Below are positions 45,173 through 53,718 of a stretch of 64,000 nt of DNA, piece by piece. This stretch comes from Hydrogenovibrio halophilus DSM 15072. Lineage in GTDB: Bacteria; Pseudomonadota; Gammaproteobacteria; Thiomicrospirales; Thiomicrospiraceae. The notes under the pieces are model-generated. The model did no database searches and was not told where the DNA came from. It saw only the letters and a list, made by a program, of their open reading frames with translations. The stretch's first letter is position 1. The number at the start of each line of letters is the position of its first letter. A program made the position numbers and the translations under genes. The stretch lies in NCBI RefSeq assembly GCF_000384235.1, contig NZ_KB913033.1, positions 558,001 to 622,000 of the forward strand, read 5' to 3'.

Positions 45173-46592
45173 CTTCTGCCCCTTCCGTGCGAACTTTGCT
45201 CACCAGCCGCGTGGTGGAATGCCCTTGCCAGAATGACAGCACTTCCACCTGACCGCCCCGGGCCAGCACACAATCGGCCCCGGCAATCTCTTCGGGGCGA
45301 TAATCGCCGCCTTTCACCAGAATGTCCGGCTGCAGGCCACAGATCAGACGCTGCGGCGTGTCCTCGTCAAATGGCACCACCCAGTCGACGCAACTGAGCG
45401 CGGAAAGCACTTCCATCCGCCCGTTCAAATCCACAATGGGACGCGTCGGCCCTTTGAGCCGCTGAACCGAGGCATCGGAATTGACCCCGATCACCAGCCG
45501 GTCTCCCAACCGGGCCGCTTCGCTCAGGTAACGCACATGACCGCTATGCAATAAATCAAAACAGCCATTGGTAAACACCACCTTTTCGCCTTTGACCTGC
45601 GCCAACAGCACCAGATGGGCGACTTCGTCCTCGCTCATGCTGGCATACCCCTGATGGCTCTGCGATTGCCGCCATTGCGCCTGTAGTTCGGCCCGGGAGA
45701 CGGTGGAGGTGCCCACTTTTTTTACTACCAGTCCGGCAGCTTCGTTGGCCAGCCGCACCGACTGGGGCAGGGTCATGCCACTGGCGTAGGCGGTGGCCAG
45801 GGCCGCCATCACGGTGTCACCGGCACCGGTCACGTCAAACACGTCCTGCGCCTGAGACTGCAAAGTGGTGGCGGCGTGACCGCCTTCCACCAGCGCCATG
45901 CCGTGTTCGCTGCGCGTGATCAGCAAGGCCTGAATCCCCAGCGTTTTCCGCAGGGATTCGGCTTTTTCCAGCAGGGTTTCGGTGGTCGGGCAGTCGCCGA
46001 CAATCTGCTCAAATTCCGATTGGTTGGGTTTGATCAGGGTGGCCGAGCGATAACGACTGAAATCGTCGCCTTTGGGATCAATCAACACCGGCAGATCCGC
46101 TTGGTTGGCCGCGGCGATCATGCTTTCCACCTCCGCCAGACTCCCCTTGGCATAATCCGAAATCACCAGGGCGTCAAACCCGGCTACCTTCTGCGCGACT
46201 TTCTGCGCCAGAGAGTGAGCCGAAGCGGATGGCACCACCTGTTCGAAGTCCATGCGAATCAATTGCTGATGATGGCTCAGCACCCGCAATTTGCAAATGG
46301 TGCCGCAATCACTGCGTACCCAGTCGGTTGCAACCCCGGCCTGTTCGACCACCTCGTTCAATTGTGTGCCATGTTCGTCCTGACCGATGATGCCCATCAG
46401 GGTGGCTTGAGCACCCAATGCGGCCACATTCAGTGCCACATTGGCGGCACCGCCGGCGCGAACGGTCTGCTCGCCCACCTTGACCACCGGCACGGGCGCT
46501 TCCGGGGAAATCCGTTTGGCCGATCCGGTCCAGTACTGGTCGAGCATCACATCGCCCACCACCAGAATCCGGGTCTTTGAAAATTCGTCCAT
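45159..46592 (-). CDS. hldE: Bifunctional heptose-7-P kinase / heptose-1-P adenylyltransferase
   Basis: HldE carries out two steps of ADP-heptose synthesis. The 477-residue protein has an N-terminal ribokinase-like kinase (VGDVMLDQYW near 12-21, and the anion-hole loop VTGAGDTVMAAL) and a C-terminal nucleotidyltransferase with FTNGCFDLLHSGHVRYL, including the HxGH motif. It is the first gene on the minus strand in front of gmhA and the glycogen series and diverges from pagL across 103 bp. The ribosome site is weak. Confidence 0.97.
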   Translation of the reverse strand: MDEFSKTRILVVGDVMLDQYWTGSAKRISPEAPVPVVKVGEQTVRAGGAANVALNVAALGAQATLMGIIGQDEHGTQLNEVVEQAGVATDWVRSDCGTICKLRVLSHHQQLIRMDFEQVVPSASAHSLAQKVAQKVAGFDALVISDYAKGSLAEVESMIAAANQADLPVLIDPKGDDFSRYRSATLIKPNQSEFEQIVGDCPTTETLLEKAESLRKTLGIQALLITRSEHGMALVEGGHAATTLQSQAQDVFDVTGAGDTVMAALATAYASGMTLPQSVRLANEAAGLVVKKVGTSTVSRAELQAQWRQSQSHQGYASMSEDEVAHLVLLAQVKGEKVVFTNGCFDLLHSGHVRYLSEAARLGDRLVIGVNSDASVQRLKGPTRPIVDLNGRMEVLSALSCVDWVVPFDEDTPQRLICGLQPDILVKGGDYRPEEIAGADCVLARGGQVEVLSFWQGHSTTRLVSKVRTEGAEDGTD

Positions 46593-46695
46593 AATCGTGA
46601 AAGAGTTTGTTTAAAATAGTGCGTCAACGTCACGGATGTGACAACCATGTACCCATGTTACCGTATTCTGAAAAAGTCTGACAGGATTCTACTTT

Positions 46696-47352
46696 ATGCC
46701 CTTTGTGCCACGTTCCATCTCCCAACCCTTGACCGGGTGCCTGATCGCTCTCACATTGGCGTTGCCTGCTCAGGCTGCAGACGCCAACCGTGCCCTCCTG
46801 TCCACCGCGATTGTCGGCACCCTGGCCTCGCTTGGTCTGGCCTGTTATCAGCAGAAAACACCCTGTTCTCTGTCGCAGGAACTGGCCAGTGACCGCCGCA
46901 CCCTTTCCATTGACATCGGTCGTGACGACACACTGCAAAACCGCGCCTTGTGGCTGGGCATGGACTGGCAGGGACCGATTTACGAATCCAGCCGTTTTCG
47001 GGTCAACGGTCGCTGGGACCTCAACCTGCAATACTGGTACAGCAACGAATCGGACGTGCGCAATGACAGCGGTTACATTCTGGGACTGACCCCGGTGTTT
47101 CGTTATTACTACAAGACCGGCGGCGTTCTGCCTTACCTTGAAACCGGCATTGGCCCGCAACTTCTCAGCGACGTGTGGCTGGAAAACGACAACAAATCCA
47201 CCCAGTTTCAGTTTGGCAGCATTCTGGGCATCGGACTGACGCACGACCAATACGAAATCGGTTACCGCTACCAGCACATTTCCAACAACGACATTCAAAC
47301 CCCCAACCCCGACACGGATTTTCACAATCTGCACTTCGGATGGCGGTTTTAA
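46696..47352 (+). CDS. pagL: PagL-like lipid A 3-O-deacylase
   Basis: An outer-membrane beta-barrel enzyme that removes the 3-position acyl chain of lipid A. The 218-residue precursor has a signal peptide ending near AQAA (residues 26-28) and alternating beta strands up to a terminal Phe (FGWRF). The active-site motif is YQHISNND, with the catalytic His and Ser. In Pseudomonas PagL the third residue, a Glu, stands 14 positions after the His; here an Asp occupies that spacing. It lies with LPS genes hldE, kdsD and waaA. The family call is good; activity is less sure. Confidence 0.83.
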   Translation: MPFVPRSISQPLTGCLIALTLALPAQAADANRALLSTAIVGTLASLGLACYQQKTPCSLSQELASDRRTLSIDIGRDDTLQNRALWLGMDWQGPIYESSRFRVNGRWDLNLQYWYSNESDVRNDSGYILGLTPVFRYYYKTGGVLPYLETGIGPQLLSDVWLENDNKSTQFQFGSILGIGLTHDQYEIGYRYQHISNNDIQTPNPDTDFHNLHFGWRF

Positions 47353-47363
47353 CCAGGCCTGGT
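47352..47363. repeat. ACCAGGCCTGGT palindrome (exact), pagL-kdsD gap
   Basis: Exact 12-mer that starts at the last base of the pagL stop and ends 5 bp before the kdsD ATG, filling the place where a ribosome site would be. Confidence 0.95.
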
Positions 47364-47368
47364 CAAAT

Positions 47369-48325
47369 ATGAGTCAAATCAACATTCAGCAAATTGCCAA
47401 AGACGTGATCCAGATCGAAGCCGAGGCGGTGCAGCACCTGGCGCACCTGCTCGACGCCCAGTTCGAGCAGAGCGTCAAAGCCATTCTGAACACCCAGGGC
47501 CGCCTGGTCATCTGCGGCATGGGCAAATCGGGACTGATCGGCAAAAAGATCATGGCCACTCTGGCCAGTACCGGCACCCCCTGTTTCTTCATGCACCCGG
47601 GCGAAGCCTTCCACGGTGATCTGGGCATGGTGGCACCGGACGACATCTTTCTGGCGCTCTCCAATTCCGGCGAGACCGACGAAGTGATCAAGCTGATTCC
47701 GTTTCTGAAAGACAATGGCAACCGGATCATTGCCATGACCGGACGCCCGGACTCGACACTGGCCCAGAACGCCGACTTTCACCTGAACATTGCGGTGCCC
47801 AAGGAAGCCTGTCCGCTGCAACTGGCGCCCACGTCTTCCACCACCGCCACGCTGGTGATGGGCGATGCACTGGCCGTGGCGCTGATGCAGGCGCGCGATT
47901 TTCAGCCACAGGATTTTGCCCGTTTTCACCCAGGCGGCAGTCTGGGGCGCAAGCTGCTGACCCGGGTCAAACACGAAATGACCGCCGGTGCCCTGCCGTT
48001 TGTCGATGGCGAGGCCCCCATGATCGAAGTGGTGCACACCATGACCGACGGCCGTCTGGGCATGTGCATTGTCAATCAGGGCGAAGGCGTGATCACCGAT
48101 GGCGATCTGCGCCGCGAAATGGAAGCCGACCCCCAAACCTTCATGCAAAAAACCGCCGCCGAAATCATGAGCGCCAATCCCCAGTGGATTCATCAGGAAG
48201 CACGTCTGACCGAGGCCGAAGAACGCATGACCGGCAAGAAAATCACCTCTCTGCTGGTGCGTCAGTCCGAATCCGGCCAGCCCAATCCGGTAGTCGGCGT
48301 GATTCAGATTTATGATCTGGCCTGA
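47369..48325 (+). CDS. kdsD: Arabinose-5-phosphate isomerase
   Basis: KdsD makes arabinose-5-phosphate from ribulose-5-phosphate, the first step to Kdo. The 318-residue protein has an N-terminal SIS domain (CGMGKSGLIGKKIMATLAST, SNSGETDEVI, and HPGGSLGRKLL) and two C-terminal CBS repeats from about 205. The ATG at 47369 has no Shine-Dalgarno; a palindrome copy lies in its place, so translation may depend on coupling with pagL. waaA follows after 21 bp. Confidence 0.95.
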   Translation: MSQINIQQIAKDVIQIEAEAVQHLAHLLDAQFEQSVKAILNTQGRLVICGMGKSGLIGKKIMATLASTGTPCFFMHPGEAFHGDLGMVAPDDIFLALSNSGETDEVIKLIPFLKDNGNRIIAMTGRPDSTLAQNADFHLNIAVPKEACPLQLAPTSSTTATLVMGDALAVALMQARDFQPQDFARFHPGGSLGRKLLTRVKHEMTAGALPFVDGEAPMIEVVHTMTDGRLGMCIVNQGEGVITDGDLRREMEADPQTFMQKTAAEIMSANPQWIHQEARLTEAEERMTGKKITSLLVRQSESGQPNPVVGVIQIYDLA

Positions 48326-48346
48326 TCGGCGCGGCGGAGGTCGAAC

Positions 48347-49690
48347 ATGACTCTGCGCACCTATCGCTGGTTATTGCGCCTGCTGTGGCCCCTGATCGTC
48401 TGGTCCGGTTACCGGCGCTGTCGCAAGGCCGCTCGCCGGGCGGCTGACTCACAGGACGAGCGACCAATCGAACATTGTCTGGCCGCCCGTTTCGGCCGCC
48501 ATCCCGGCCCTTTCAAACAGGGTGGCATCTGGGTGCATGCGGTGTCGGTGGGCGAGACCCGTTCTGTGTTCCCTCTCCTCAACGCCTTGCACCAGCGCGC
48601 GCCCGACTGCCCGTTAACCCTGACCAGCGGCTCTACCCAGGGCGCACAGCAGGCGCTGCGTTTTGCGCCCGTGCCAATCCAACATCAGATGATCCCCTAT
48701 GACTTGCCCGGACCGGTCAACCGCTTTTTGGATCAAGTACAGCCGCGCCTGGTATTGATGGTGGAAACCGAAATCTGGCCCAATCTTTACCAGGCCTGCT
48801 CTGAACGCGGCATTCCGCTGATGCTGATCAATGCCCGAATCAAACAACGTTCGTTTCGGGCCTATCAAAAATGGGGCGGCAAATTGGTCCGGCAGGCCTT
48901 GCGCCAGACAGAGGGGATTGCGGCGCAATTTCCGGTGGACAGGGAGCGTTTGATCGCATTGGGCGCCGACCCCGAGAAAGTGCAAACACTCGGCAATCTG
49001 AAATTCGATCTGGAAATCGACCCCAACCTGCCGCAACAGGCGCAGGATTGGCGTGAGGAAAATGGCTTGGACGGACGCTTTGTCTGGGTCGCGGCCAGCA
49101 CCCATGAAGGCGAAGAGGCGCTGATGCTGGAAGCGCATCGGCGTTTGCGGCAACAGGTGCCCGATGCGCTGCTGATTCTGGTGCCGCGCCACAATGACCG
49201 TTTTGACGAGGTCGCGGGCCTGTTGACCGACACGCCCAGTGCCATTCGCTCTCGGCAGGACCTGATAAAACCCGCCACCCAGGTATATCTGGCCGACACC
49301 ATCGGCGAACTGCTGCTATGGTATGCGGTGGCGGACACGGCCTTTGTCGGCGGCAGTCTGGTCGCGTTTGGCGGGCACAACATTCTGGAACCGGCCGCAC
49401 TGGGCAAACCGGTGCTTTCCGGGCCTGACTACAGCAATCTGCAAGCGCTGTACGACACCTTCCGGCGGGACGAGGCCATTCAGGTGGTCGAGTCACCCAC
49501 TCAGCTGGGCGACACCCTGACCGAGCTGGCTCAAACCCCGGACCAACGGCACCGACAGGGACAAAAAGCGCACCAGTGCTTTCAGAGCCAGACCGGCGCA
49601 CTGCCCAAATTACTGGCTTTGCTTGCGCCCTGGCTGTCTGACAACGGACCGACGAAACCGCCAGCCGATACCGATCAACAACACCAATAA
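48347..49690 (+). CDS. waaA: 3-deoxy-D-manno-octulosonic acid transferase
   Basis: WaaA (KdtA) attaches Kdo to lipid IVA on the cytoplasmic side of the inner membrane. The 447-residue protein has an N-terminal membrane anchor (LLRLLWPLIVWSGYRR), the GT30 segment WVHAVSVGETRSVFPLL, LVLMVETEIWPNLY and the C-terminal FVGGSLVAFGGHNILEPAALGKPV donor site. Its last 81 bp overlap the end of the convergent lnt gene. A one-mismatch palindrome copy encodes YQAC. Confidence 0.96.
   Translation: MTLRTYRWLLRLLWPLIVWSGYRRCRKAARRAADSQDERPIEHCLAARFGRHPGPFKQGGIWVHAVSVGETRSVFPLLNALHQRAPDCPLTLTSGSTQGAQQALRFAPVPIQHQMIPYDLPGPVNRFLDQVQPRLVLMVETEIWPNLYQACSERGIPLMLINARIKQRSFRAYQKWGGKLVRQALRQTEGIAAQFPVDRERLIALGADPEKVQTLGNLKFDLEIDPNLPQQAQDWREENGLDGRFVWVAASTHEGEEALMLEAHRRLRQQVPDALLILVPRHNDRFDEVAGLLTDTPSAIRSRQDLIKPATQVYLADTIGELLLWYAVADTAFVGGSLVAFGGHNILEPAALGKPVLSGPDYSNLQALYDTFRRDEAIQVVESPTQLGDTLTELAQTPDQRHRQGQKAHQCFQSQTGALPKLLALLAPWLSDNGPTKPPADTDQQHQ
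48789..48800. repeat. Near-copy of the palindrome (11 of 12), inside waaA
   Basis: ACCAGGCCTGCT, read as Tyr-Gln-Ala-Cys-Ser. Same frame as the QAW copies but with one base changed in the second arm. Confidence 0.65.
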
Positions 49691-51157
49691 CGTACCCAGC
49701 CACAAGGGCGTATGGCCCCAGCGCACAAACGGGGTTTCGCCCTGATAGGGCTGAATCTTCTCCCGCAATACCCCTGGTCCATACAGGGGCAACTGCTCCC
49801 GCACCAGCCCGTCAACGCCCACGATGGCGGTATAACCGGTATTGGTGGCGCGGGCAATTTCACGGCCCAATTCCAGCGCCCGCATCTGCGCGTCCTGCAT
49901 CTGTTGTGCCGGTTCCAGGGTGTGCGCAAACCAGGCATCGTTGCTGACCGTCACCAGAAAATCCGCGTCTCTGGCTCCGGGGGCCAACTCGGTGCCAAAC
50001 GCCATTTCGTAGCAGACCGACAAAGCCACCTTGTGCTCTCCCAGCTGCAACGGTTTCTGGCCGATGCCACCGGCGGTGAATTCCGAGAACGGAATGTCAA
50101 ACCAGCCGCTGATCACCGAAAGCAGGTCGTAAAACGGAAAAAACTCGCTGAAAGGCACCAGATGGCGCTTGTCGTAAAACTGTTCCGGATTGCCCGCGTT
50201 CACAATGGAATTGAAATAGGCGTCGTTTGCGCCGTCACGTCGGATCACGCCCATCAGAATGGTTTTTTCCAGCAGCTGGGCATCGCGGACAAACGAACGC
50301 AAGGCACCGCGTTCGACCACATCAAAATAACCGGGCACCGCCGTTTCCGGCCACACCACCAGATCCGCGCTCATGTTCTCCCGGGTCATCGACACATAGC
50401 GTTCCAGCGTCGGCCGCAACTGATCGCCCTGCCATTTCTGCTCCTGAGGCACATTGCCCTGCAACAGGGCGATGTCGACCGGCTGGCCTTTGGGCGTGAC
50501 CCAGACCACGCGGTCGAGCAAAAAGCCGCCGCCCCAGATCAGAACCAGCGCCGCACTCGCCAGCACCCAGCCCCGGGTTTTGAACAGCCACAGCAACAGC
50601 CCGGCGGTCAGCGCCACCAACCAGGACACGCCCATGGCACCGATCACCGGCACATACCCGGAAAGACTGGTGTACAAATGGCTGTTGCCGGTGACCAGAA
50701 AGGGGAAACCGCCAAACAGCGAGCCGCGGATCAACTCGGCCAGCACCCAGACCGCCGGCATCAGCCCCAGCCAATACCAGGCCTGGTCAAATTGGCCTTC
50801 GACCGGACGCCTGAGCCAGCCCACCAGGGCACCGGCCAGCATAAAATACAGACTGAGAAAACCGATAAAGATCAGCACCGCCAGCACCGCCAGCGGCAAA
50901 GGCACTTCGGCGTAAAGGTAGATACTGGAAATGAGCCAACTGACGCCAATACCGAAAAAACCGAACCCGAACCACATGCCCTGTTGCACCGCGCGGGTGA
51001 CGGTGGGCGCCTGTTGCCAGAACCAGAAAAGCCCCATCAGCGCGATCAACGCCAAAGGGGCAATGCCAATCGGCGCATGGGCAAACACCATCAGCCCGCC
51101 CAGACCGAACAGCGCCGCATCCTGTCGTTTGGGGCGGAAAAAAGCCAGAAATTTCAT
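49610..51157 (-). CDS. lnt: Apolipoprotein N-acyltransferase
   Basis: Lnt adds the third acyl chain to lipoproteins at the inner membrane. The 515-residue protein has about six N-terminal membrane segments, a periplasmic nitrilase domain and a final hydrophobic helix (WLGTLLVLLIGIGWRF). The nitrilase triad is seen as Glu in VVWPETAVPG, Lys in YDKRHLVPFSEFFP and Cys in LSVCYEMAFG. It follows corC by 14 bp in the usual ybeZYX-lnt order. A palindrome copy encodes FDQAWYW in a loop between membrane segments. Confidence 0.96.
   Translation of the reverse strand: MKFLAFFRPKRQDAALFGLGGLMVFAHAPIGIAPLALIALMGLFWFWQQAPTVTRAVQQGMWFGFGFFGIGVSWLISSIYLYAEVPLPLAVLAVLIFIGFLSLYFMLAGALVGWLRRPVEGQFDQAWYWLGLMPAVWVLAELIRGSLFGGFPFLVTGNSHLYTSLSGYVPVIGAMGVSWLVALTAGLLLWLFKTRGWVLASAALVLIWGGGFLLDRVVWVTPKGQPVDIALLQGNVPQEQKWQGDQLRPTLERYVSMTRENMSADLVVWPETAVPGYFDVVERGALRSFVRDAQLLEKTILMGVIRRDGANDAYFNSIVNAGNPEQFYDKRHLVPFSEFFPFYDLLSVISGWFDIPFSEFTAGGIGQKPLQLGEHKVALSVCYEMAFGTELAPGARDADFLVTVSNDAWFAHTLEPAQQMQDAQMRALELGREIARATNTGYTAIVGVDGLVREQLPLYGPGVLREKIQPYQGETPFVRWGHTPLWLGTLLVLLIGIGWRFRRSVVRQPGRKQSQ
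50776..50787. repeat. ACCAGGCCTGGT palindrome (exact), inside lnt
   Basis: Exact 12-mer read as Asp-Gln-Ala-Trp-Tyr in Lnt. Confidence 0.95.
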
Positions 51158-51171
51158 CAGTGGTCCGGTCC

Positions 51172-52143
51172 TTATGACTGTGAGGTCGTATCCCGTGATG
51201 GCGAATCCTGTTGCGCCTGTTCTGCGGCGGCCTCATTCGCCGCCGCCGTTGCCGCCTGGACCGCTGCATCTTCCGCTGCGGCGTCATCGGCTTCGGCCTG
51301 ATCCCGCTCCTGAGCCTGCTCCAGCGGCTCCACCAGATAACTTTCCACCCGGCGCTGATCGGCCTTGAGCACGGTCAAACGCAGGGGCGGCAGATCAAAA
51401 GCTTCGCCCTCTTCGGGAATCCGGCCCAGCGTTTTATTGACCACCCCACCGATGGTTTCCAGCATGTCGTCTTCGATCTCGGTCTCAAACGCGGCATTGA
51501 AATCCGCCAGCGGGGTGATGGCCCTGACCGCATGGCCGCCACTGATGTGTTTCTGGATGTTGTCTTCGTCTTCGTCGTGTTCGTCCTCGATGTCGCCGAC
51601 AATCTGCTCCAGCACGTCTTCAATCGTGACCAGACCGGCGACTTCGCCGTATTCGTCCACCACCAGCGCCATGTGGTTGCGGCTGTTCTTGAACTCGCGC
51701 AACAGCACGTTGAGGCGCTTGCTTTCGCTCACCATCACAGGCGAACGATAGAGCTCGCGCAACTGATCCTTGTCAACCAACTGGCTTTTGACCACGGCCT
51801 TGAGTACGTCCTTGGCCAACAGAATGCCGATCACTTCGTCGGTCTCGGCCGACAGCACCGGATAGCGCGAATGCGACGACGCCATCATGGTGTCCAGAAT
51901 CTGCGACAGTTCGTCCGCTTCGTCCACACACACCATCTGCACTTTGGGAATCATCACGTCGCGCACTCGGGATTCCGACACCCCCAGCACACCCTGAATC
52001 ATCAGCATCGCATCACGGTCCAGCAGATCCTGAGATTGCGCCAATTCCAGAAACGCGTCCAGGTCTTCGCGGGTTTTGGGTTCGTCCGAAAAAAAGCGGC
52101 CCAGCTTTTCCAGCCAGGGTCTTCGACTGTCACTTTCACTCAT
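51172..52143 (-). CDS. corC: CorC/HlyC-family CBS protein (magnesium/cobalt efflux)
   Basis: A 323-residue cytosolic protein from the ATG at 52143 (MSESDSRRPW); 52161 is an alternative start. It has two CBS domains (VRDVMIPKVQMVCVDEAD, then VMVSESKRLNVLLREFKN with MALVVDEYGEVAGLVTIEDVLEQIVGDIEDEHD) and a CorC_HlyC domain to about residue 270. After that comes an unusual tail of about 50 residues made almost only of Ala, Glu, Gln and Asp. The start overlaps the ybeY end by 8 bp. CorC was linked to Mg/Co resistance; the exact role is unsettled. Confidence 0.93.
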   Translation of the reverse strand: MSESDSRRPWLEKLGRFFSDEPKTREDLDAFLELAQSQDLLDRDAMLMIQGVLGVSESRVRDVMIPKVQMVCVDEADELSQILDTMMASSHSRYPVLSAETDEVIGILLAKDVLKAVVKSQLVDKDQLRELYRSPVMVSESKRLNVLLREFKNSRNHMALVVDEYGEVAGLVTIEDVLEQIVGDIEDEHDEDEDNIQKHISGGHAVRAITPLADFNAAFETEIEDDMLETIGGVVNKTLGRIPEEGEAFDLPPLRLTVLKADQRRVESYLVEPLEQAQERDQAEADDAAAEDAAVQAATAAANEAAAEQAQQDSPSRDTTSQS

Positions 52144-52651
52144 CGGTCTGTTCGACTCCATCGTGCAACCATTGATACGGGTTTGCCACGCCCAGTTCTT
52201 TGAGCAACGCTGCTTCGAGCGTTTCCATTTCTTCGGCGTCTTCGGCATCCAGGTGATCGAACCCCTGCAGATGCAGACAACCGTGCACCACCATGTGCGC
52301 CCAATGCGCCATCAGCGGCTTGTTCTGTTCTTCGGCTTCGCGCGCCACCACCTCGGCACAGATCACCAGATCGCCCAGGTACGGCAGCGCCTCGCCCAAA
52401 TCTTCCAGGCCTGGTGGGTTTTCAAACGGAAAGGAAAGCACATTGGTGGGCCGGTCTTTGTCCCGGTAAGCGTCGTTGAGGGCGCGGCTTTCTTCCGGCT
52501 TGACCACGCGCACGGTCAGTTCGGTTTCGCCCAGCCGCCAGGGATCGCGCAGGGACGCGGCGACCCAGCTCTGAACCTGATCTTTCTCGGGCAATGCCCG
52601 TTTGCACGGGTCCTCATCGTCCAGTGCGACCTGCCAGTCCAACGTAATCAC
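52136..52651 (-). CDS. ybeY: Endoribonuclease YbeY
   Basis: YbeY is a metal-dependent RNase involved in 16S rRNA 3' maturation and ribosome quality control. The 171-residue protein contains the zinc motif HGCLHLQGFDH and NDAYRDKDRPTNVLSFPF. It starts with GTG at 52651, overlapping the phoH stop by 4 bp (GTGA). A one-mismatch palindrome copy encodes PPGLED. Confidence 0.96.
   Translation of the reverse strand: MITLDWQVALDDEDPCKRALPEKDQVQSWVAASLRDPWRLGETELTVRVVKPEESRALNDAYRDKDRPTNVLSFPFENPPGLEDLGEALPYLGDLVICAEVVAREAEEQNKPLMAHWAHMVVHGCLHLQGFDHLDAEDAEEMETLEAALLKELGVANPYQWLHDGVEQTDE
52404..52415. repeat. Near-copy of the palindrome (11 of 12), inside ybeY
   Basis: TCCAGGCCTGGT. Read as Pro-Gly-Leu in YbeY, so not in the QAW frame. 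Confidence 0.65.
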
Positions 52652-53628
52652 AAGGCTTCTCCCGGGTTGGTGTGACGTTTGTCGTATTGATCGTAAGCGC
52701 GCACAATGTTCTGCACCAGCCGGTGACGCACCACGTCCTGCGACTGGTAAAAGGTAAAGCCGATTTCGGGCACGCCTTCCAGCACTTCAATCACATGCCG
52801 CAGTCCCGAACGCTGATGTTTGGGCAAATCACACTGGGTGATGTCGCCGGTGATCACCGCTCTGGAGCCAAAGCCGATACGGGTCAGAAACATTTTCATC
52901 TGTTCGGTGGTGGTGTTCTGGGCCTCGTCCAGAATCATAAAGGCTTCGTTGAGGGTGCGCCCGCGCATGAACGCCAGCGGCGCCACTTCGATCACGCCCT
53001 TTTCCATCAGCCGCTCCACCGTTTCAAAGCCCAGCATTTCAAACAGGGCATCGAACAGCGGCCGCAGATACGGGTCGACTTTCTGGGTCAGGTCGCCCGG
53101 CAGAAAGCCCAGCTTTTCGCCCGCTTCCACCGCCGGCCGGGTCAGAATGATCCGACGCACCTCGTCCTGCTCCAGTGCCGCCACCGCCGCCGCGACCGCC
53201 AGATAGGTCTTGCCTGTGCCCGCCGGACCGATGCCGAAACTGACATCGTAATCGGCTAGGGTGCGCAAATAGTGCGCCTGATTGGCATTGCGGCTTTTGA
53301 TCACCTTTTTACGGGTTTTGATCAATTCCTGCGCGCTGTCAACCGACTGAGCTTGTTCGTGCCCCATCGCCTGCAGCGCCAGATGAATTTTGGGCGGGTC
53401 CAGCGGCTCTTTCAGCGCCTGCGCATACAGATCGCGCAGAAACTGTTCCGCTGCAACCAGCCGTTCCGGCAAACCGGTGACGCTGAATTGAAAGCCCATG
53501 TGGTTGATTTCCACGCCCAGACGCAACTCCAGTTGCGACAAATGCTCGCTCTGGTATCCGCACAGATTCAGCAGCGCGTCATTGTTTTCCGGGGTGAGCA
53601 CAAATTGTATGGTGTTGAGTGTGGTCAA
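52648..53628 (-). CDS. ybeZ: PhoH-like ATPase (YbeZ)
   Basis: A 326-residue PhoH family NTPase, a partner of YbeY in rRNA metabolism. An N-terminal nucleic-acid-binding-like region precedes Walker [12 protein letters not shown] and Walker [12 protein letters not shown], followed by [17 protein letters not shown]. The start codon appears to be TTG (53628) with GGAAGGG just upstream; no in-frame ATG lies nearby. This rare start may limit its output relative to YbeY. Confidence 0.95.
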   Translation of the reverse strand: MTTLNTIQFVLTPENNDALLNLCGYQSEHLSQLELRLGVEINHMGFQFSVTGLPERLVAAEQFLRDLYAQALKEPLDPPKIHLALQAMGHEQAQSVDSAQELIKTRKKVIKSRNANQAHYLRTLADYDVSFGIGPAGTGKTYLAVAAAVAALEQDEVRRIILTRPAVEAGEKLGFLPGDLTQKVDPYLRPLFDALFEMLGFETVERLMEKGVIEVAPLAFMRGRTLNEAFMILDEAQNTTTEQMKMFLTRIGFGSRAVITGDITQCDLPKHQRSGLRHVIEVLEGVPEIGFTFYQSQDVVRHRLVQNIVRAYDQYDKRHTNPGEAL

Positions 53629-53718
53629 AAACCCTTCCTGTGGTAATAGAGAACATCTGTCAGTTTACACAAATCCGTTTCGCTCGTCAGCCAGGCTTTT
53701 GTGACAAGTCGAACCTGA

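Noticed and set aside
46593-46695. Promoters in the hldE-pagL divergent gap
   Set aside because: Several AT-rich -10-like hexamers exist but none has a matching -35 at a normal distance.
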